Origin: Naganishia liquefaciens
Taxonomy: Eukaryota; Basidiomycota; Tremellomycetes; Filobasidiales; Filobasidiaceae
DNA length: 64,000 nucleotides
Assembly: GCA_013423385.1 (NCBI GenBank)
Contig: BLZA01000058.1
Span: forward strand, 62,001 to 126,000
Reading direction: 5' to 3'
Made by a program: the position numbers and the translations under genes. Positions 27,602 through 40,800 of this stretch are shown here, piece after piece. The notes beneath the pieces are model-generated. The model saw only the letters and a list, made by a program, of their open reading frames with translations, had not been told where the DNA came from and ran no database searches. How positions within the stretch are numbered: position 1 is the stretch's first letter; each line of letters begins with the position of its first letter.

Positions 27602-30516
27602 ATGTCGTTTGCATCGCCTTCCACGCCACGCCGCCGCGTTCGTGCAGGCCACGCGCACCGACCGCAGCAGCTCGCCATCTCCGTGCCATCTCCTGCCATG
27701 CCTGCCGCCGTCGCGATGAAGCGTGAAAGCTCGCTCGAGTCAACCGTCTCCTCATCGAGGACACGCGTGACTAAGAAGCTCAAGACTGGCGCACAGCGCG
27801 ATGCAACATCGGCCACGATTCACTTGTATCTTCCATACCCCGCTGAACACGTCGCCGGTAAATTAGTCTCCGACAGCGTTGTACCCTCGGTCTCGCAACC
27901 CAAACGAAAGCGAAACGGTCACTTCAAGCTTGAAACTATCGATACTTGCAATATTACCCTTCCTTCGGATGCTTCGGATGGCGGGAATTCTTCTGGCGAT
28001 GAGGCAGATGACGAGATCGACGTGGGATCTGTTTCTTCGCGGCGGACCCGACGAAGCAGCAGGTCGTCCAATGCTTCTCCTGCAACCGATGTCGAAGATG
28101 CTGGTGCAGACATGACCGATGTTGACGAGGATGAGGGCGAGACGCAACATGTCGAAATGTCCATCGTTGACCATATTGCGCCAATGACTCCCGCATCAAG
28201 CACGACCGGCGGCTTTCCGGTGTCGCAGAACTTTCCCTGGTTCGCTTCGGCTCCGGTCACTCCTTCATCGGCACGACAAGCTCCTCAAGAGTCGCCTCTG
28301 CATCAAGTCGAAAGTTTGCTGTCTGTTGTGCGTCAGAGGAACGGGTTCACGTCAACCAGCAGCTCGGACGGCTCGGATTGGGAGACAACCAATTCTCACC
28401 GCGCGAGTCAGAGGACCAGAGCAGTCGAAAGGAATGAGGATGCATCGGAGATCGAGGAAGCGGTGAGTGCCCTTTTGGCACACGAAAAGATTCCGATACT
28501 GACGTAAACGCAGATGATGGCAGAGTCGGACGGGCATCAAACGCCCAGTAAGACACGGGATTGCGATCAAGCCGTTCAGCGTTACGAGGCAAGCTCGGGA
28601 CAACGCATTCTGATTGCTACGGTTAGCGGAGTGACAGCTGGTCTGCAAGCCTTGGTGAGTTCCATTGTCGGCCCGCTAGCTTTGACATATTCGTATTTAA
28701 CGCTTAAATGCCAGCCGCCGTTGCATCGAGCGTTGAGTAAAGCGGGGTCCGATGCGGAAATGCAATCCTTTGCAAGCTTGACCGATACGGATGGATATGA
28801 TACCGATGTCATAATGCGAGTGGTGCGTCTCTCAATCAGGGAGTGAAGCATGAAGCTGATAACACCATGTAGGCCAAAGGGCACGAATCAGATATTCAGA
28901 TGGCCTCTGTTCTTGCCGATAACGAACCCCTAATGACGCTTGACCAGTTCACCGCATATCGATCCCAGCGCATCAAGTCTACGGGAATCAGGCTTACATC
29001 ACACGAACTCGTTCAAACATCCCGTCTCCGCGGACAGAATATCCAAGAGTGCCTATTCAAACTGGGCTACACTTTGCCTATACCGCTTGTTCGATCCATC
29101 GCACGCAAGAGACGCTGCCTCCGTGTGCCTCGCACAACAGCATACAAACCAGTGACTCGACTGACAGGCAATTTGCGCGAGGATCTTCTCGTTCGGGCAT
29201 TCGCCAAATATCGACGCGACGCGCTCAAGGTTTACAATCGTACTTTTGCTCTTACCGCCGAACAAGCTGCCCAGCTTCTCGACACATGGGGAACTGCTCA
29301 TCGAGACCATGGCTTCCGTGCCAATTCGGAAACCATGAACGAAGAGCTGGAAATGACCCAAACGAGCGCGAACGAATGTCGCGCGCTCGTGCCATATCGT
29401 CCGACGTCCCCTGAACGGGCCGAAACCGGCAATCCGTTCGTCCGGACTCATAGTCAGCGGATCGAATCGTACGAACCACTATACCCCGAAGCCACTGTCC
29501 GATACACTCGTGCTCTTCTCAGCATGCTTCGAGATCGATACCCGGCATGGGACCGCTGGTGGTCAGACGAGCGCCGATATGCCTCTCACCGTGCAACCTG
29601 GGCGGACTACGATGCTGAGACGGTCCGAATGGAATACGAAGCGAGACAAGTTCAGGACAGTCTTACCAGCAGACGCAGAATCGCGGTTCGAAACGAAAGA
29701 ATGGGCAGATTGGGATTCGGTGGTGTTGCCATCGCTCAAGGAATGCCTACTCGCATGGACCGCGATGAGCAAGACCTCATCGAGCAAGCGCTCTTGGAAG
29801 CCCGTATTCAGCGTTTCCGCGCTCTGGTCAATGCTGCTCCCGTCCGAGCACCTTTGGCCATCACTATCCCCGCTGCTACGTCGACCGCCGTCATCCCATC
29901 GTCTCCGCCTCCAGCATACCACAGTCAGTCGCCCCAAATGGCCGCTCGCACCTCGGCGGCAGTAGTCGCGTCGATCGAGGGAGCAACGGGTCACGGTGAA
30001 GTAGCTGATGGTGTCGTCATCACGGGTCCTGCTGTCATGGCGTCTCCTCCTAGATTGCCTGCATATCAACCTAGCACGTACCGCCGGGGAATCTCTCCTC
30101 CGCCACCGCCTCCTTTCAACGCTCGAACGGATGCCATACCGATCCGGGACATGCCACAAGCCCTCGAACTTTCAACGCGACGTACCTCGGGAGGTAGACG
30201 TCTTGCATTCGAACATCGCGAAAACCGTGTCACATTGCCAGGATCCTTTACGTCTGCGCACATCATGGAGCACTTTGAGGAAACATTTGAAGCACCGGTG
30301 GCCGTCCGACCCCGTGCCCACGATGCCTTGTTATCACAACCTATCTCAAACACTCCTGCTCCTGCTCCAGCCAGCCCGATCTTCTCCGATGAAGATGATG
30401 AAGGAGCCGAAGAGGAGCTAGACGATCTGTTGGGTGAGGTGGAGGAGGAGGATATCCAAGAGCAAGCGCAAGCGGCAGAGCCCCGTGGGAGCCGACTGGG
30501 ATGCAATATCATGTGA
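27602..30516 (+). CDS. Unrecognised disordered protein ending in a CaaX box
   Basis: I do not recognise this gene. Proposed exons are 27602-28462, 28514-28654, 28715-28822 and 28873-30516; all junctions are GT...AG in phase 0, and the third exon boundary could be read through because that 60-base intron has no stop. The product is about 917 residues. The first third is basic then acidic and Ser-rich, with RVTKKLKTG and KRKRNG as NLS-like clusters and SRRTRRSSRSS. The central part (about 380-600) is the most regular, Arg-rich and helical-looking, with KLGYTLPIPLVRSIARKRR and AFAKYRRDALKVYNR. The rest is Pro/Ala-rich with SPPPAY (a PPxY motif that WW-domain proteins bind) and a PPPPPP run, then an acidic stretch. 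It ends CNIM, fitting a farnesylation signal. The start at 27602 follows a CGCATC context; an in-frame Met at 27539 would add 21 residues. Lipid anchoring and WW-partner binding are inferred from motifs. Confidence 0.8.
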
Positions 30517-33500
30517 AACGCCGGTAATTTTGTCAATGATCATACACACTGTAAGTGTGGACGGCAGCCCGAGCTTCAGCGAAGTTGCCGATCCTGACTG
30601 CGCGAACTTTCACAGTATCATTCTAAATGGATTTTCCACCACCGCTTGAACTATCAACACATCATGATGCCCTTCGCGAACTTCGCCACTTCGCCTCATT
30701 CGTATCGTAGTTGCTCGATTGATGTAGAATCTCGCGCTCGCTGGACGAGCGAGGATTGATGCTAACGCGACACCTCTGACATTGTGTCTACGAAGACTGA
30801 ATAGCAAATTTGACTGTAATCCTGCTTTACATCAACCTCCAGATTTATGGCATGTTCTGAAGAGTTCTGCTGCAAACAGAGCACTGTTGTTTTCTTTCTC
30901 CTCGAGACTGGTCTGACTGTCCAATCTGGCTGCTACCTGCAAGATTGCTCTGCGAGGAAGCTCCCTAGAAAATGGCCTTACCCTTTCCGAAACACCATTG
31001 ACCTTGTCATGCCCCACCCCTCCCCCGTTTCTGTCACCTTTTCCCCTCCCCTTTTCTCAAGAAAGCCAGTTCGCGGGTGCGATCTGAAAACTTTTAAATT
31101 TGCACTTTTAGATCCCAGGCCTGCATGTCTTCAGGTAGTATGACGATATGAGAAATACCAGGATGAGAAGGCCCACCTCTTAATGGTGATCTGCGTGATT
31201 CTCAGGCTACTTGCTGTGCGGACTCCGCTGTGACTTATTCGAAAGGCCGTCTGAGCCAAAAATGACTTCATTTGAGAGACTCGAGGTCAGCTAAGGGTTT
31301 TACTGCTGTTTTGAGATTGTCTCCTTGAATCTAGGAAAGGCCCATTCCCCAATCATCTATTGATCATTTCCTTTAGCAGCATAGGCGCAATGTCAGACAT
31401 GCTTGACAGATCGAAGGACCAAAATTGATACTATCGTTCAGCACAACAACGTTCGCGGAGAAATCATACTTGCACCATGGCCGCCTGAATTCAGCGTATG
31501 CGCTGCAAGGATGTCAGTCCAGGGAGTTATAGCCTGAAGCTTTTTTGGAGTGGCACTAGAATTAAGCTGATTTGATTTATCACTTCTGCTTTGTTTAGCT
31601 ATTACGGCCTTGTGGCTTCGTTCTAAGCTCTGAACGAAGCACTCATAGAGATATGTTGTATTTATATCTCCCCTCACTGAGTGACGTATTGTATTCGCCA
31701 GGTCTTGCGTAGGGATCGTGAATCTGAACTTTGGGCCATTATGCAGATCTGGTCCACATGCTGTTTCGCAGAGTCACGCGCTCTTTGTGTTTTTTGAACC
31801 AGCATTAGTATTTTATCGATATTTGTTGAACTCTGGGTTCGTTGTTAGCGCAATCGCGCTTCGCTCCGGGACTTTTCCCTGTAGGGCAGCTTGTAAACGA
31901 ACCTATCCAGTAACATGGTATCTCACTTCCCCGTGAAGCCAAGGCATGCAATGATTGACCTTCGCTTGACGGGTGAGTCCAACCATCGACAGTATGATTG
32001 AAGACATTCAATGGTTGACCTTGGCTTGCAATACTGTATCCACGCGGGGCGAGTCGTTATTTTTAGTTTACCAAAACTCGCAAGAATAAAACTGACACTT
32101 ACGACATGTTGCAAACACCTACAAATTGTAAAACGCTACTACAGAGTGCTCTTTCGACGTGTCAAGGAAAGGGCAAGCATATTCTGCGATTCCTTTCTGG
32201 TGACGCAGTTTGCGAATGCCAAAACGGACCCGATGACATTTATTCAATACAATTGTCTCCTTATGATGCTCGCAAGAAAGTGCCTGCCGATCTCAATTTG
32301 CGACATATGAGCGGTGACTTGCCACGGGGTCAGCCGTTCAAGAATTGGTGCGCCTCAGCCATGTCAGAAGCCGTGATAGCCTATTCTGCCAGTTGGTCCT
32401 GAATAAGCTCAATTAAACGCATGATAAATCAACAGTATAGCTTTCGTTATATATCAAGTTCGATCAGCATGCAAGCTATGAATGCTTTGTTCGCCGGCAG
32501 ATCGCTTGGGACGAGGCGTAATTTTTTCCCGCTGCCAGCGAGCTCTCAGCTTAAAAAATCGGCTGATGCCTCCTTTATAGGTATCGGAGCGGTGCAGCTG
32601 ATTTACTAATGTTCAACATATACACGGTTTGACAAGGGGATTCAACCGGGTCACATAAGCTTTGAATTTGCCAAATGGCTCATACCTAATGTCAAACAGA
32701 AGCGAAATCATAATCGAGCTGAGGAACAACAAAGACCACAATGGGTATTTCATATCTTGGACCGCCCGATCAGCACTGGCGATCTGTTTGCTTTCAGAAT
32801 ACCTAGTGACCTTGTCATGTGTCAAAAAATGTGCACGTTGCGCCTTGCAGCAGACGTCTACTCATATGTCAAAGGTACCGCAGATATCATTCCAGTGGGT
32901 CTTCGCGCGCCATCAACTTTCAGTTTTTGCAGCTCACTATCGACTTTACTCAGTGGTAAAATACTGACAAGGTCTTTGCAACAGTCGGGTGAGAATAATC
33001 GTCGAGATGACCTTGGGACAGTCTGTCAGCGGCTTTGAAGGCTGCATCTTCTATACTCGGAATAAAACGCAAGATACATACAGAATCACAGCCAAAGAGC
33101 TCATGCTCTTGTTGGTGAATAGGTAAAATTGGAAGGTTGAACATCGATTGCAATGGTCATTCTCCCCGAAATCGTCCATTTGCCCTGGCTCTGAAATAGT
33201 CAATTAGCCGATCAACATTACAATTGCCGAGCGACTTTTCCTGACAGAGTGATACTTTGGCATCGCACAATCGCTTGACGACAGTAATTCAGAGCATAAG
33301 CGAGATGTCTATCTGAGGATCATGGGCTATGTCAAAGCACTGCAGCAACGTACTTTGATGTTCACACCAATTCACGCGTCAATGAAAACCGCTCTTTTGC
33401 GAGACGAGGTCCAATACAACATGGGCTGACCCCTTTTTTTGACCATCTGGACTACTTCTCTTGTGGCATGTGACTCGTAGATTTGTTCACTCTGATGCAA

Positions 33501-34381
33501 ATGCAGTGCAAACTAGCTCTCACAAACCCACTCCCTGTCTTCCTTACCAGTCTTTACCTGCACTTCTTGAAACTCTGACAGCGGAAGAGTCGGTGAGAAT
33601 TTCTATTCAGACTGCGGAAGGGCGAACAAAATAGTCGTTTCAGCTGGGATTTGACTCGTACCTTCATCGCCATATGAATAAAGATCGAACTTTCCTGCGG
33701 TCGCATTAATTTTGTCCTCAATGAAACAACTCACACAGCTCTCATCGTAAGGAACTTACGCTGATGAGGCTCAAGACTGTCATGAAGCCGCTGAGAACGC
33801 CATTTTTGGAGTGCTTCTTTCGACGCCGAGCTATTTACTCGATGCCGGAGAGGCATCGAGAAAGACATTGCTTGCCGGCAGGTACCACCTCGCCTATAAC
33901 GATTATTCGATCTCGAATGACTTTGTATGACTCTTTCATCTGGGTCGTAATCATTGCTCTAAGCCCCTTGATTATTTACTGGTCATCGACGATCACACGT
34001 CAACAAAATGAAGTCGACCACGTCTTTAATCACGCGTCTGCTTTTTTGCTGGAGATGAACGTATAGAGATAAAGCATTGTCTTGATCTTTATCAGCATCA
34101 GACCGTACACATATCACAACGACTCTTGAAAATCCTCGCTTCAGCGCACTATCTTCGTCTGAAAATGACAACTCTGTGACTTGCTTGACAGTAATGGGCT
34201 GTCAGTAGTCATACTCAAGGTGGTGTGAGAAGATGTTGGCATTAGAAAGTCTGAGCCTCAATCGTAATCGTCTCAAACAGATTTTGTAAGTTTGTTAGCA
34301 GGAAGAGTTATTGAGGATAAGATGCTGAAAAGACATCCTGGGATGACGTCGTGGATTGTGAATCTTCATTTATGTGGCGGC

Positions 34382-34957
34382 TCATCCAAACCACTCAAGC
34401 AACCCTATGTCATCTTCTTCCGAGAAAAAAGTGAGCCGAATTGATCCAGCATCACCATTAGTACGGCGAATTTTATCTCTTGATTCTGGCGTCAAGAAGC
34501 ATTCCGCAACTAATGAGTGTAACTCGTCTTCAGCGTCTCCGCCATCGTTTATTGGGTAGCCGTCGCAATAGACGCTAGCAATAAAGGTCATAAAAACATG
34601 ACAGCAAGGCTCTGTCCAGATCTCAGCGTTTGTTTCTTTAAAAAATCTTGGGATTCTTGCCCTGCCTACGCCAATAATATACGCCAAGCAGTTCACGAGA
34701 AGTTTCCGTGCCTGAGGATGTAGCGTCAATATGACATAACAGTTGGACACACTCCGCATGGGGTCTGATACTTGAGCCAGACCCATGGCCCTCCCGAACC
34801 TCACGATGAATACCACCCCTAAACTTGTCTGCCGCCCCTGAAACAAATGCTCACCCTCGAAGACCTCTGAGCAGATGACGACTTTGACGCATCTAACAAG
34901 ATAATCCTCGCCTTCCGTTAAAGCAGTGTGAGTTGACGATTTGCAGACGCTCAACAA
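34382..34957 (-). CDS. Hypothetical 191-residue ORF, weak support
   Basis: This is the longest open frame in the gene-poor stretch. Its composition is balanced, with hydrophobic segments around residues 80-150 (LLVNCLAYIIGVGRARIPRF, CCHVFMTFIASVYC) and an acidic tail ending EEDDIGLLEWFG. I recognise no family, and no splice partners stand out upstream. It may be chance, a fragment of a decayed gene, or a real orphan. Confidence 0.25.
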   Translation of the reverse strand: MLSVCKSSTHTALTEGEDYLVRCVKVVICSEVFEGEHLFQGRQTSLGVVFIVRFGRAMGLAQVSDPMRSVSNCYVILTLHPQARKLLVNCLAYIIGVGRARIPRFFKETNAEIWTEPCCHVFMTFIASVYCDGYPINDGGDAEDELHSLVAECFLTPESRDKIRRTNGDAGSIRLTFFSEEDDIGLLEWFG

Positions 34958-36069
34958 ATTCGCAGAAACGCATGTTAAAGCGATGCCATGCTGAATTCCA
35001 GCGTTTCACTGGCTCGAATCTCTGCCATTGGAGCTTTTTAGCGCCCTGCAGCGTGTATGTAGCGGTCGCACAGGCAGCTCTCCGATCAGACAGAGCAACG
35101 TCGTCTGATCTTGATCGACATCCAAAGGAGAAATCATATATCAGCGTGGAATTATTGAAAATATCAAAAGGAAATTGTTTCCATCGCGAAGACAAGCAGA
35201 ACGACAAGCATCGACCGTGGCTCCAACACTTCTTATGCTGATCGAGCGGCAAGGAACTTCCCGCTGTATCATTCCAGGTCTGCGATGGACAGCAACACGA
35301 GCCGTCAAATTCCAAGTTTGACTTCCATGACATCGTTGTCATTCCGTCTTTATGCTGTCGGTTCGTGATGTGTCGGCTATTTATTTCATTCTGCAATGAC
35401 AACCCCATTACAAATATGAAGCAAAGTGATTATGGCTTAGACCGCTAGAACTGTTCTGACTTCTATAGGCCAAGTGAGGGCGAGCTTCAGCGAAAAGATG
35501 CAAGGAATTTACTGCCTCAGTGACCCTCGATTACAAGCAAAGAAAAACGAAAGGGGACAGTTCAAGGTAGATGCTTAGAAGACCGATGCTGTTTCTGGAT
35601 TTTGCCGGTCCAAAAATTTTCACCCTCGGACATGAAGAATCAGATACTCAAGAAGTAAAGCTCAGCGCATCAAAGCGAAGGGAAGGGACTTGTGATGTAA
35701 CAGACAGCTCGAATCCACTCGTAAGATACGCTCGGAGGCACTGAGCAGCTTTTCTATAACTAAGACCCCTCGCTGTTCCTCGTTGGTCACATAATCACTG
35801 CGGATTCTCCTCCTACATGCATTTACGGCATGATCAGAGCCACAATGTCGTCACTCCAACACTGTTCTCCTCCCTGACGACTGCTCTTTACAGAAGAGGG
35901 CGATTCTTTGTTGGTGGGCTGTCACCGTTCATCCAACATCGGTCCTCATCTACTCGCCTGTTTGCTGCGGCTATCAGAGGGCAAGGATCGTTCGTGCAGA
36001 TACGGCAAGCGTGTTTCGAGTTACAGTGACGGAGGACATCCAATCTACGAGATGAACGCACATAAGAAG

Positions 36070-36165
36070 AGAACAAGATGGACCAGATGGTCCAGATGGA
36101 CCAGATGGACCAGATGAACAAGATGGACAAGATGGACAAGATGAACAAGATGGACAAGATGAGCA
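36070..36165. repeat. 9-bp minisatellite (AGATGGACC / AGATGGACA units)
   Basis: About ten tandem units of a 9-base motif related to AGATGGACC, drifting to AGATGGACA/AGATGAACA toward the right end. The plus strand would read TRW repeats and the minus strand HLV repeats. Both flanking frames are short, so I treat it as non-coding. Confidence 0.9.
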
Positions 36166-37005
36166 GAGAAACAAAGTTTCTCCCGAAGCGCTATAATGTC
36201 TGAGGAATGACGTTGAGAAAGCTTGGAGAAAGGCCAGAGGCGAGGAGATGAGGGCAGTTCTGAGATCTCTCTGAGAAGCCGCTCTCTACGGGCCACGGAC
36301 TTGCGAGCTCGCGCACTTCTTCCAGACAGCGCTTCCCTCGGGCGTCTCTTTGGAAGCTTTTTGGCAACTTCTCAAGTACGATACACGGTGTGCAATCAAA
36401 GCATCCTTTCTAGGGGAATGGGTTGTGTCCAAAGCTTAGGATCTGACTGATTCTCGGCTTAGAGGAGCAGCTTGCTTCGCTTAGGAAAACTGGTCATGTT
36501 GCGGTCGAGGGTCAGAGTACTTCTCTCTCTGAAAGCTGACTTCGAGCACGCTCGCCTTTCATCTTCCATTAAGACATCGATGGCGAAGGTCAAGCAAGAA
36601 GCAAGAAACCAGATCCGGGAGTAACAAGAGAAGGCAGGACAACCAGTGCCATTTCCATATCAAACTGGATAGAACTATAACCGGGGACATCGTAAGACCA
36701 TGCTCGATGAAATTCAGCAAGGAAGTCGACTTCTGTTGGTCAACGATGGGTGCTTTTGGGACTGCAATTACGAGAAACCAAAATAAATGTCAGAAGGAAC
36801 CGAATCTGTTTTGCACAACGGCAAAGCAGCATTCACCTCTTTCCGCCCTTAAAGAGATGGTCAAGCGGTGCAAAACGGGTTTCTGCCTTTCTGGCAGAGA
36901 ACGCTGATACATCAATAGAACGTACACCAGCTGTTCGAAGATTCCATTTTCAGAGTCAGGGCCTGAACTGCCAACGTCGACATCAGCACCCTACCTGAAC
37001 GCATT

Positions 37006-37269
37006 TCATCTTTCCAGATGATTTGATTGTTTCGGGTTGGCATCGTCGCCGATCGCTTCAGCGACGACTTGGTTGGCCTTACAATTTATGTCTTCAAAGC
37101 ACCTACCGCCCACGCATGATCCGGTCATGAAACCTTCATGGCTAAACGGTGTGCTTGATAGCTCAAAGGGTCTGGCGATCTTTGGGCTCAACAGAACAGC
37201 TTCAGCTTGAACTTTTGTAACGAGGAAGACGGAACACATCATTGCTTGTGTGACGAGCAACAGCCGCAA
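37006..37269 (-). CDS. Possible small secreted Cys-containing protein, weak support
   Basis: An 87-residue frame starts with a good secretion-signal pattern: MRLLLVTQAMMCSVFLVTKV then QA|EA as a plausible cleavage site. The mature part contains CVGGRCFEDINC. Possible splice donors within it (GGTAGGT, GTAAGG) mean the true C-terminus may differ. I recognise no family. Small secreted cysteine proteins are common in fungi, but the short length makes chance a fair alternative. Confidence 0.3.
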   Translation of the reverse strand: MRLLLVTQAMMCSVFLVTKVQAEAVLLSPKIARPFELSSTPFSHEGFMTGSCVGGRCFEDINCKANQVVAEAIGDDANPKQSNHLER

Positions 37270-37812
37270 GTGGCCAGTCCGCTATTTGCCTAACTCATTC
37301 GCACCAACTGCGAGAAAAGCTGTTTTAACGGCTTCCCTCCGGTCATCGTGGGGTACCTCAGAGAATGAGGAGTGCGTAATAGGTTTCATGCCCAACGCTT
37401 TGCGCCATACTGAGAACTCGTCATCAGCAAGCAAGGCGAAAATGCGACCGACAACTTGCGAGAGCTGATTTCTCACTCATTGTCGAATCGCACGACCTAT
37501 ATGTCACCAAAGGGAACGGATAGACATGAATGCCTTGCTTCTCAGCTCGAGTCGTGGACGCCATCCATGCCATCCCACGCCATTACTAACATATCCATGC
37601 ATCCGACATAAAGGGACATGAATCGGGACACGAGCAATTAAGCAGCTAATTATCTGAGCTATTATCTGGGTAATTAAGCCTCGTTGTGGAAATTTGGATC
37701 CGCGCGCGTCAACTTCTCTGGCAGTCACGGTTCGCCGTTCGCGGGGGACATCATCAAGTGCTGGTGCATTCATTGATGCAAAGTCGTTCCCCTCGCTGGT
37801 CTTCATCCCATC

Positions 37813-40800
37813 ATGTCCCGTCCCGGCGACCGCGATAGAGAGCGCTACGATAGAGGCCGCCCCCGCAGTCCGGAGCCGTATGGGTACCTTCCGCCGTCGA
37901 ACTACAGATCTCCTCGCTCGCGCTCGCCGGACTACTACGGCTCCCGGTCTCATTATTCTTCGAGGACAGGAGGCTATTACCCAAGCGATGCAAGGAGCCA
38001 GCGTCCCAGTCCGCGCTCCCCGCCCCGCGCACGTAGTCGAAGTCGAGGACCGTCTCATGCTCAGCAAACCCCCAAAGCTCAAAGCGATCGCAGCGCGTCA
38101 AGACCGCGGAACGACCCTCCTTCTCGATCAGAGCTTCAGCGATCCAACAATGGGCCATGCAATTCTCCGAGGGAAGCGGCCACCACTCTGCCAGCGCTAC
38201 CATGTAGTCCGTCGAATTTGACAAATAATCTCAAAAGGCCTGACGTCGTCCGGTCTGGGGGAGTCGACGGCAATGCAAACGACTCAGCGTGAGCCTGCAC
38301 CTTTCTTATTCTGCTCGACTTTGCTGAATATCGTCTCTTTTGGCAGCTTCGGACCATCGAGTGAAGCCTCTAGCTCCAAGACTCCCATCGTTCCGTCAAG
38401 ACCCGTTGACGCTTCATCACAGGGTGCATCATCATCAAAAGCTTCGAACGAACATGGACGAGGAAAACGACCACGTTCCCCCGACGATACCCCTGCAAAG
38501 CGCAAACGACCAAGCAATGTTCCGAGAGCTGCATCAAGCAGCAACCCACACCAGACTCTGGCAGCCTCATCCCGCTCAACGACACCTGCGTCAGCAGTCC
38601 CGGCGGAGAGCGGTACGACAGTCAAGCATGAAGCTTCCGGCACGGGGCAATCGAGGGAAAGACCTCCATCTTCAAAGCGGGCGAGGTCCAAATCAGTAGG
38701 GCCATCAAGCAAGGCTAAGGCCAAGGCTGCGGGAGGAGAGCAGGAAGCCAAAGGTCGCACCGGCTCGAGGACAGGTGATCAAGTCTTAAGGGAAAAGGGG
38801 AAGGCAGCAATATACCATTCTCGAGTCGATCCTCACATACTTCATCTGGTGAAGTGTGTTCTTGTCAAGGTCTGGTTAATGGATGCTGAATTCATTCTGT
38901 CAGGGGCGTCTACGCACTATATAACGCGGAAGCCAAGGTTGACAGACTCCGACTGGAGACTTCTGAACTGGAAAAGAGTCTGGGCACACCGCTACAGGAG
39001 ATGTCGCCGGAAGATCAAGAAGCCGTAAGAGAACTCGTCAACGAATTCGGACAAAATCGCGATCAAGCCAAGAAAGAGAGAGATATCACGGCCTATACTT
39101 TCATGCAAGCCGCCCGGCCTGTACTCAAGCTGTTGTTGGATGAGGTGTTGCCGGGAGCGCTAGCAGAGATTGGTCCTGCTAACGCTAAACTCAAAGTCGA
39201 CCGTCCCGCTAACGGCAAGCCCATCGTTGAAAAAGTCGATACTGGCAAAGTGAAGCCGACATCTTCCAATCCAACAGGGGATGCAGAGGCTAGTGAGCGC
39301 AAGACAGAGGGCCACGTTGTGAATGCAGACAGGGAAGGCAAAGGCACAGGCCTTCCAGACGGATTGGCGTATACCCCTCACGTGCCTTCCACAAGCGCAG
39401 TTGAAGTTGCTGATGCAAGCGTGGTCGACCAAGCCTTGGGAATGACTGAGAGTGCTGTCCCGATGGAAGTAGATGGCGAAGCGCATCCTCCCAGTGTTCC
39501 TGCTCATACTGGTGATCTGGATCCCTCGAAACAGCCAGCCTTGACACCCACAAGCTTGCCTTTGACGGAATCCGCCCCAGCTCAACAGCCCTCCAATGCC
39601 GAACAGCCTTTTTCGACAAATCACATAACGACGGCACAGAATGATGGAGGTTCTCTGGAAAGTCCGTCAGGAAGGCGTTTGCCGGCGGTGAGACGGTTGA
39701 AGAATTTGGAGTCTGGCTTGGAAACTGTCTCGTCCACTGCCGAAGAGCTTGTTCGGAAGGTCGAAAAGCTCGAGGAACAGATGCTATACCAAGAGGAGCA
39801 ATTAAATGACTACCTGGATACTCGTGGACTGATGGAAACTATGCAACTGGATGCTAGGAAACCGCCGAATTCGACAACTACTCCCGCAACTGTTGCTCCC
39901 CCGGCTCCGCTCGCCATCAAGCCCTCCGCGTCAACGACTTCCGCATCGCAGATCGAAGCATCGACCGAGACGCCGGCTCTTCATTCATTACTGCCATCGG
40001 GATTAGTTGATATGTCGACAGTCGAGGCGGCTGGGGAGGCGACCTGTACTATCGATCAAAAGTTCGAGTCGCTCGCCAAGATGCAAGACGCGAAACTTGC
40101 GGAGCTTGCCCAGCTTCAGGAAACTCGCCTCTTATCGCTCGGTGATCAGATCCGCAGCGAAATTCAAGCTGAAGCTGCCCGCGCAGAGGAGGCATACGCT
40201 GGGGCAGTCGCAGCAGCAGAAGAGAAGGCAAGCTTGCTCGAAGCGCAGCTGGCAAAGCTTCAAGCGGAGTTGGCATCTTACAAGGAGGACCGCAAAATGC
40301 TTGAGGACATTTTGAAACGACAGGGCGACGCCGATGTATTACTCGATGGCATCCGCGGCAACTCGCTTAAACATGGAGTATTGATCCGGCAGCAGGACGG
40401 CAAAATACAAGCCGCCGATGAGCAGCTGCAGAAGCATGACATTCGCTTATCCGAGCTCAATGAAAGGCTCGACGAGCAGACGATGCGCCTGAGCGAGCAT
40501 GATCGCAAGATTAGTGTCATGTCCCCCTTTGAAAATACCAAGGAAGCTTGGCGATCAGACATGATTGACATGAAGAATCACGTCATTGGCCGAGTCGACT
40601 ATTTGGAGGAGCAAGTAGAGAGTATCAAGCAGCCCTTGGTTGCTGCTAGATTAGCAACACAGGGCGGCGAGACCAGCACCACAGCAAGGCAGCGCATACA
40701 ACCACAAGTGCCAACGGCACAAATCGCTCACCAGACACGGCGCCTCACTCCACAAGCCATAGTCCCTTCGCCCCCGCAAATGGCGGCGACGCAAGCGCCC

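Larger units (their letters stand above)
30517..37812. other. 7.3-kb gene-poor stretch
   Basis: This looks richer in A and T than the flanking gene blocks and has no recognisable conserved domain in any frame. It contains a 9-bp minisatellite at 36.07 kb, a 191-residue minus-strand frame at 34382-34957 and a signal-peptide-like frame at 37006-37269, listed separately. A 98-residue plus-strand frame at 32106-32402 (MLQTPTNCKTLL...) lacks support. I saw no LTRs, terminal inverted repeats or transposase motifs, though decayed elements could be hidden. Confidence 0.5.

Noticed and set aside
30517-37812. Decayed transposon filling the gene-poor stretch
   Set aside because: I looked for LTRs, terminal inverted repeats and transposase or reverse-transcriptase motifs and found none that I could support by eye.
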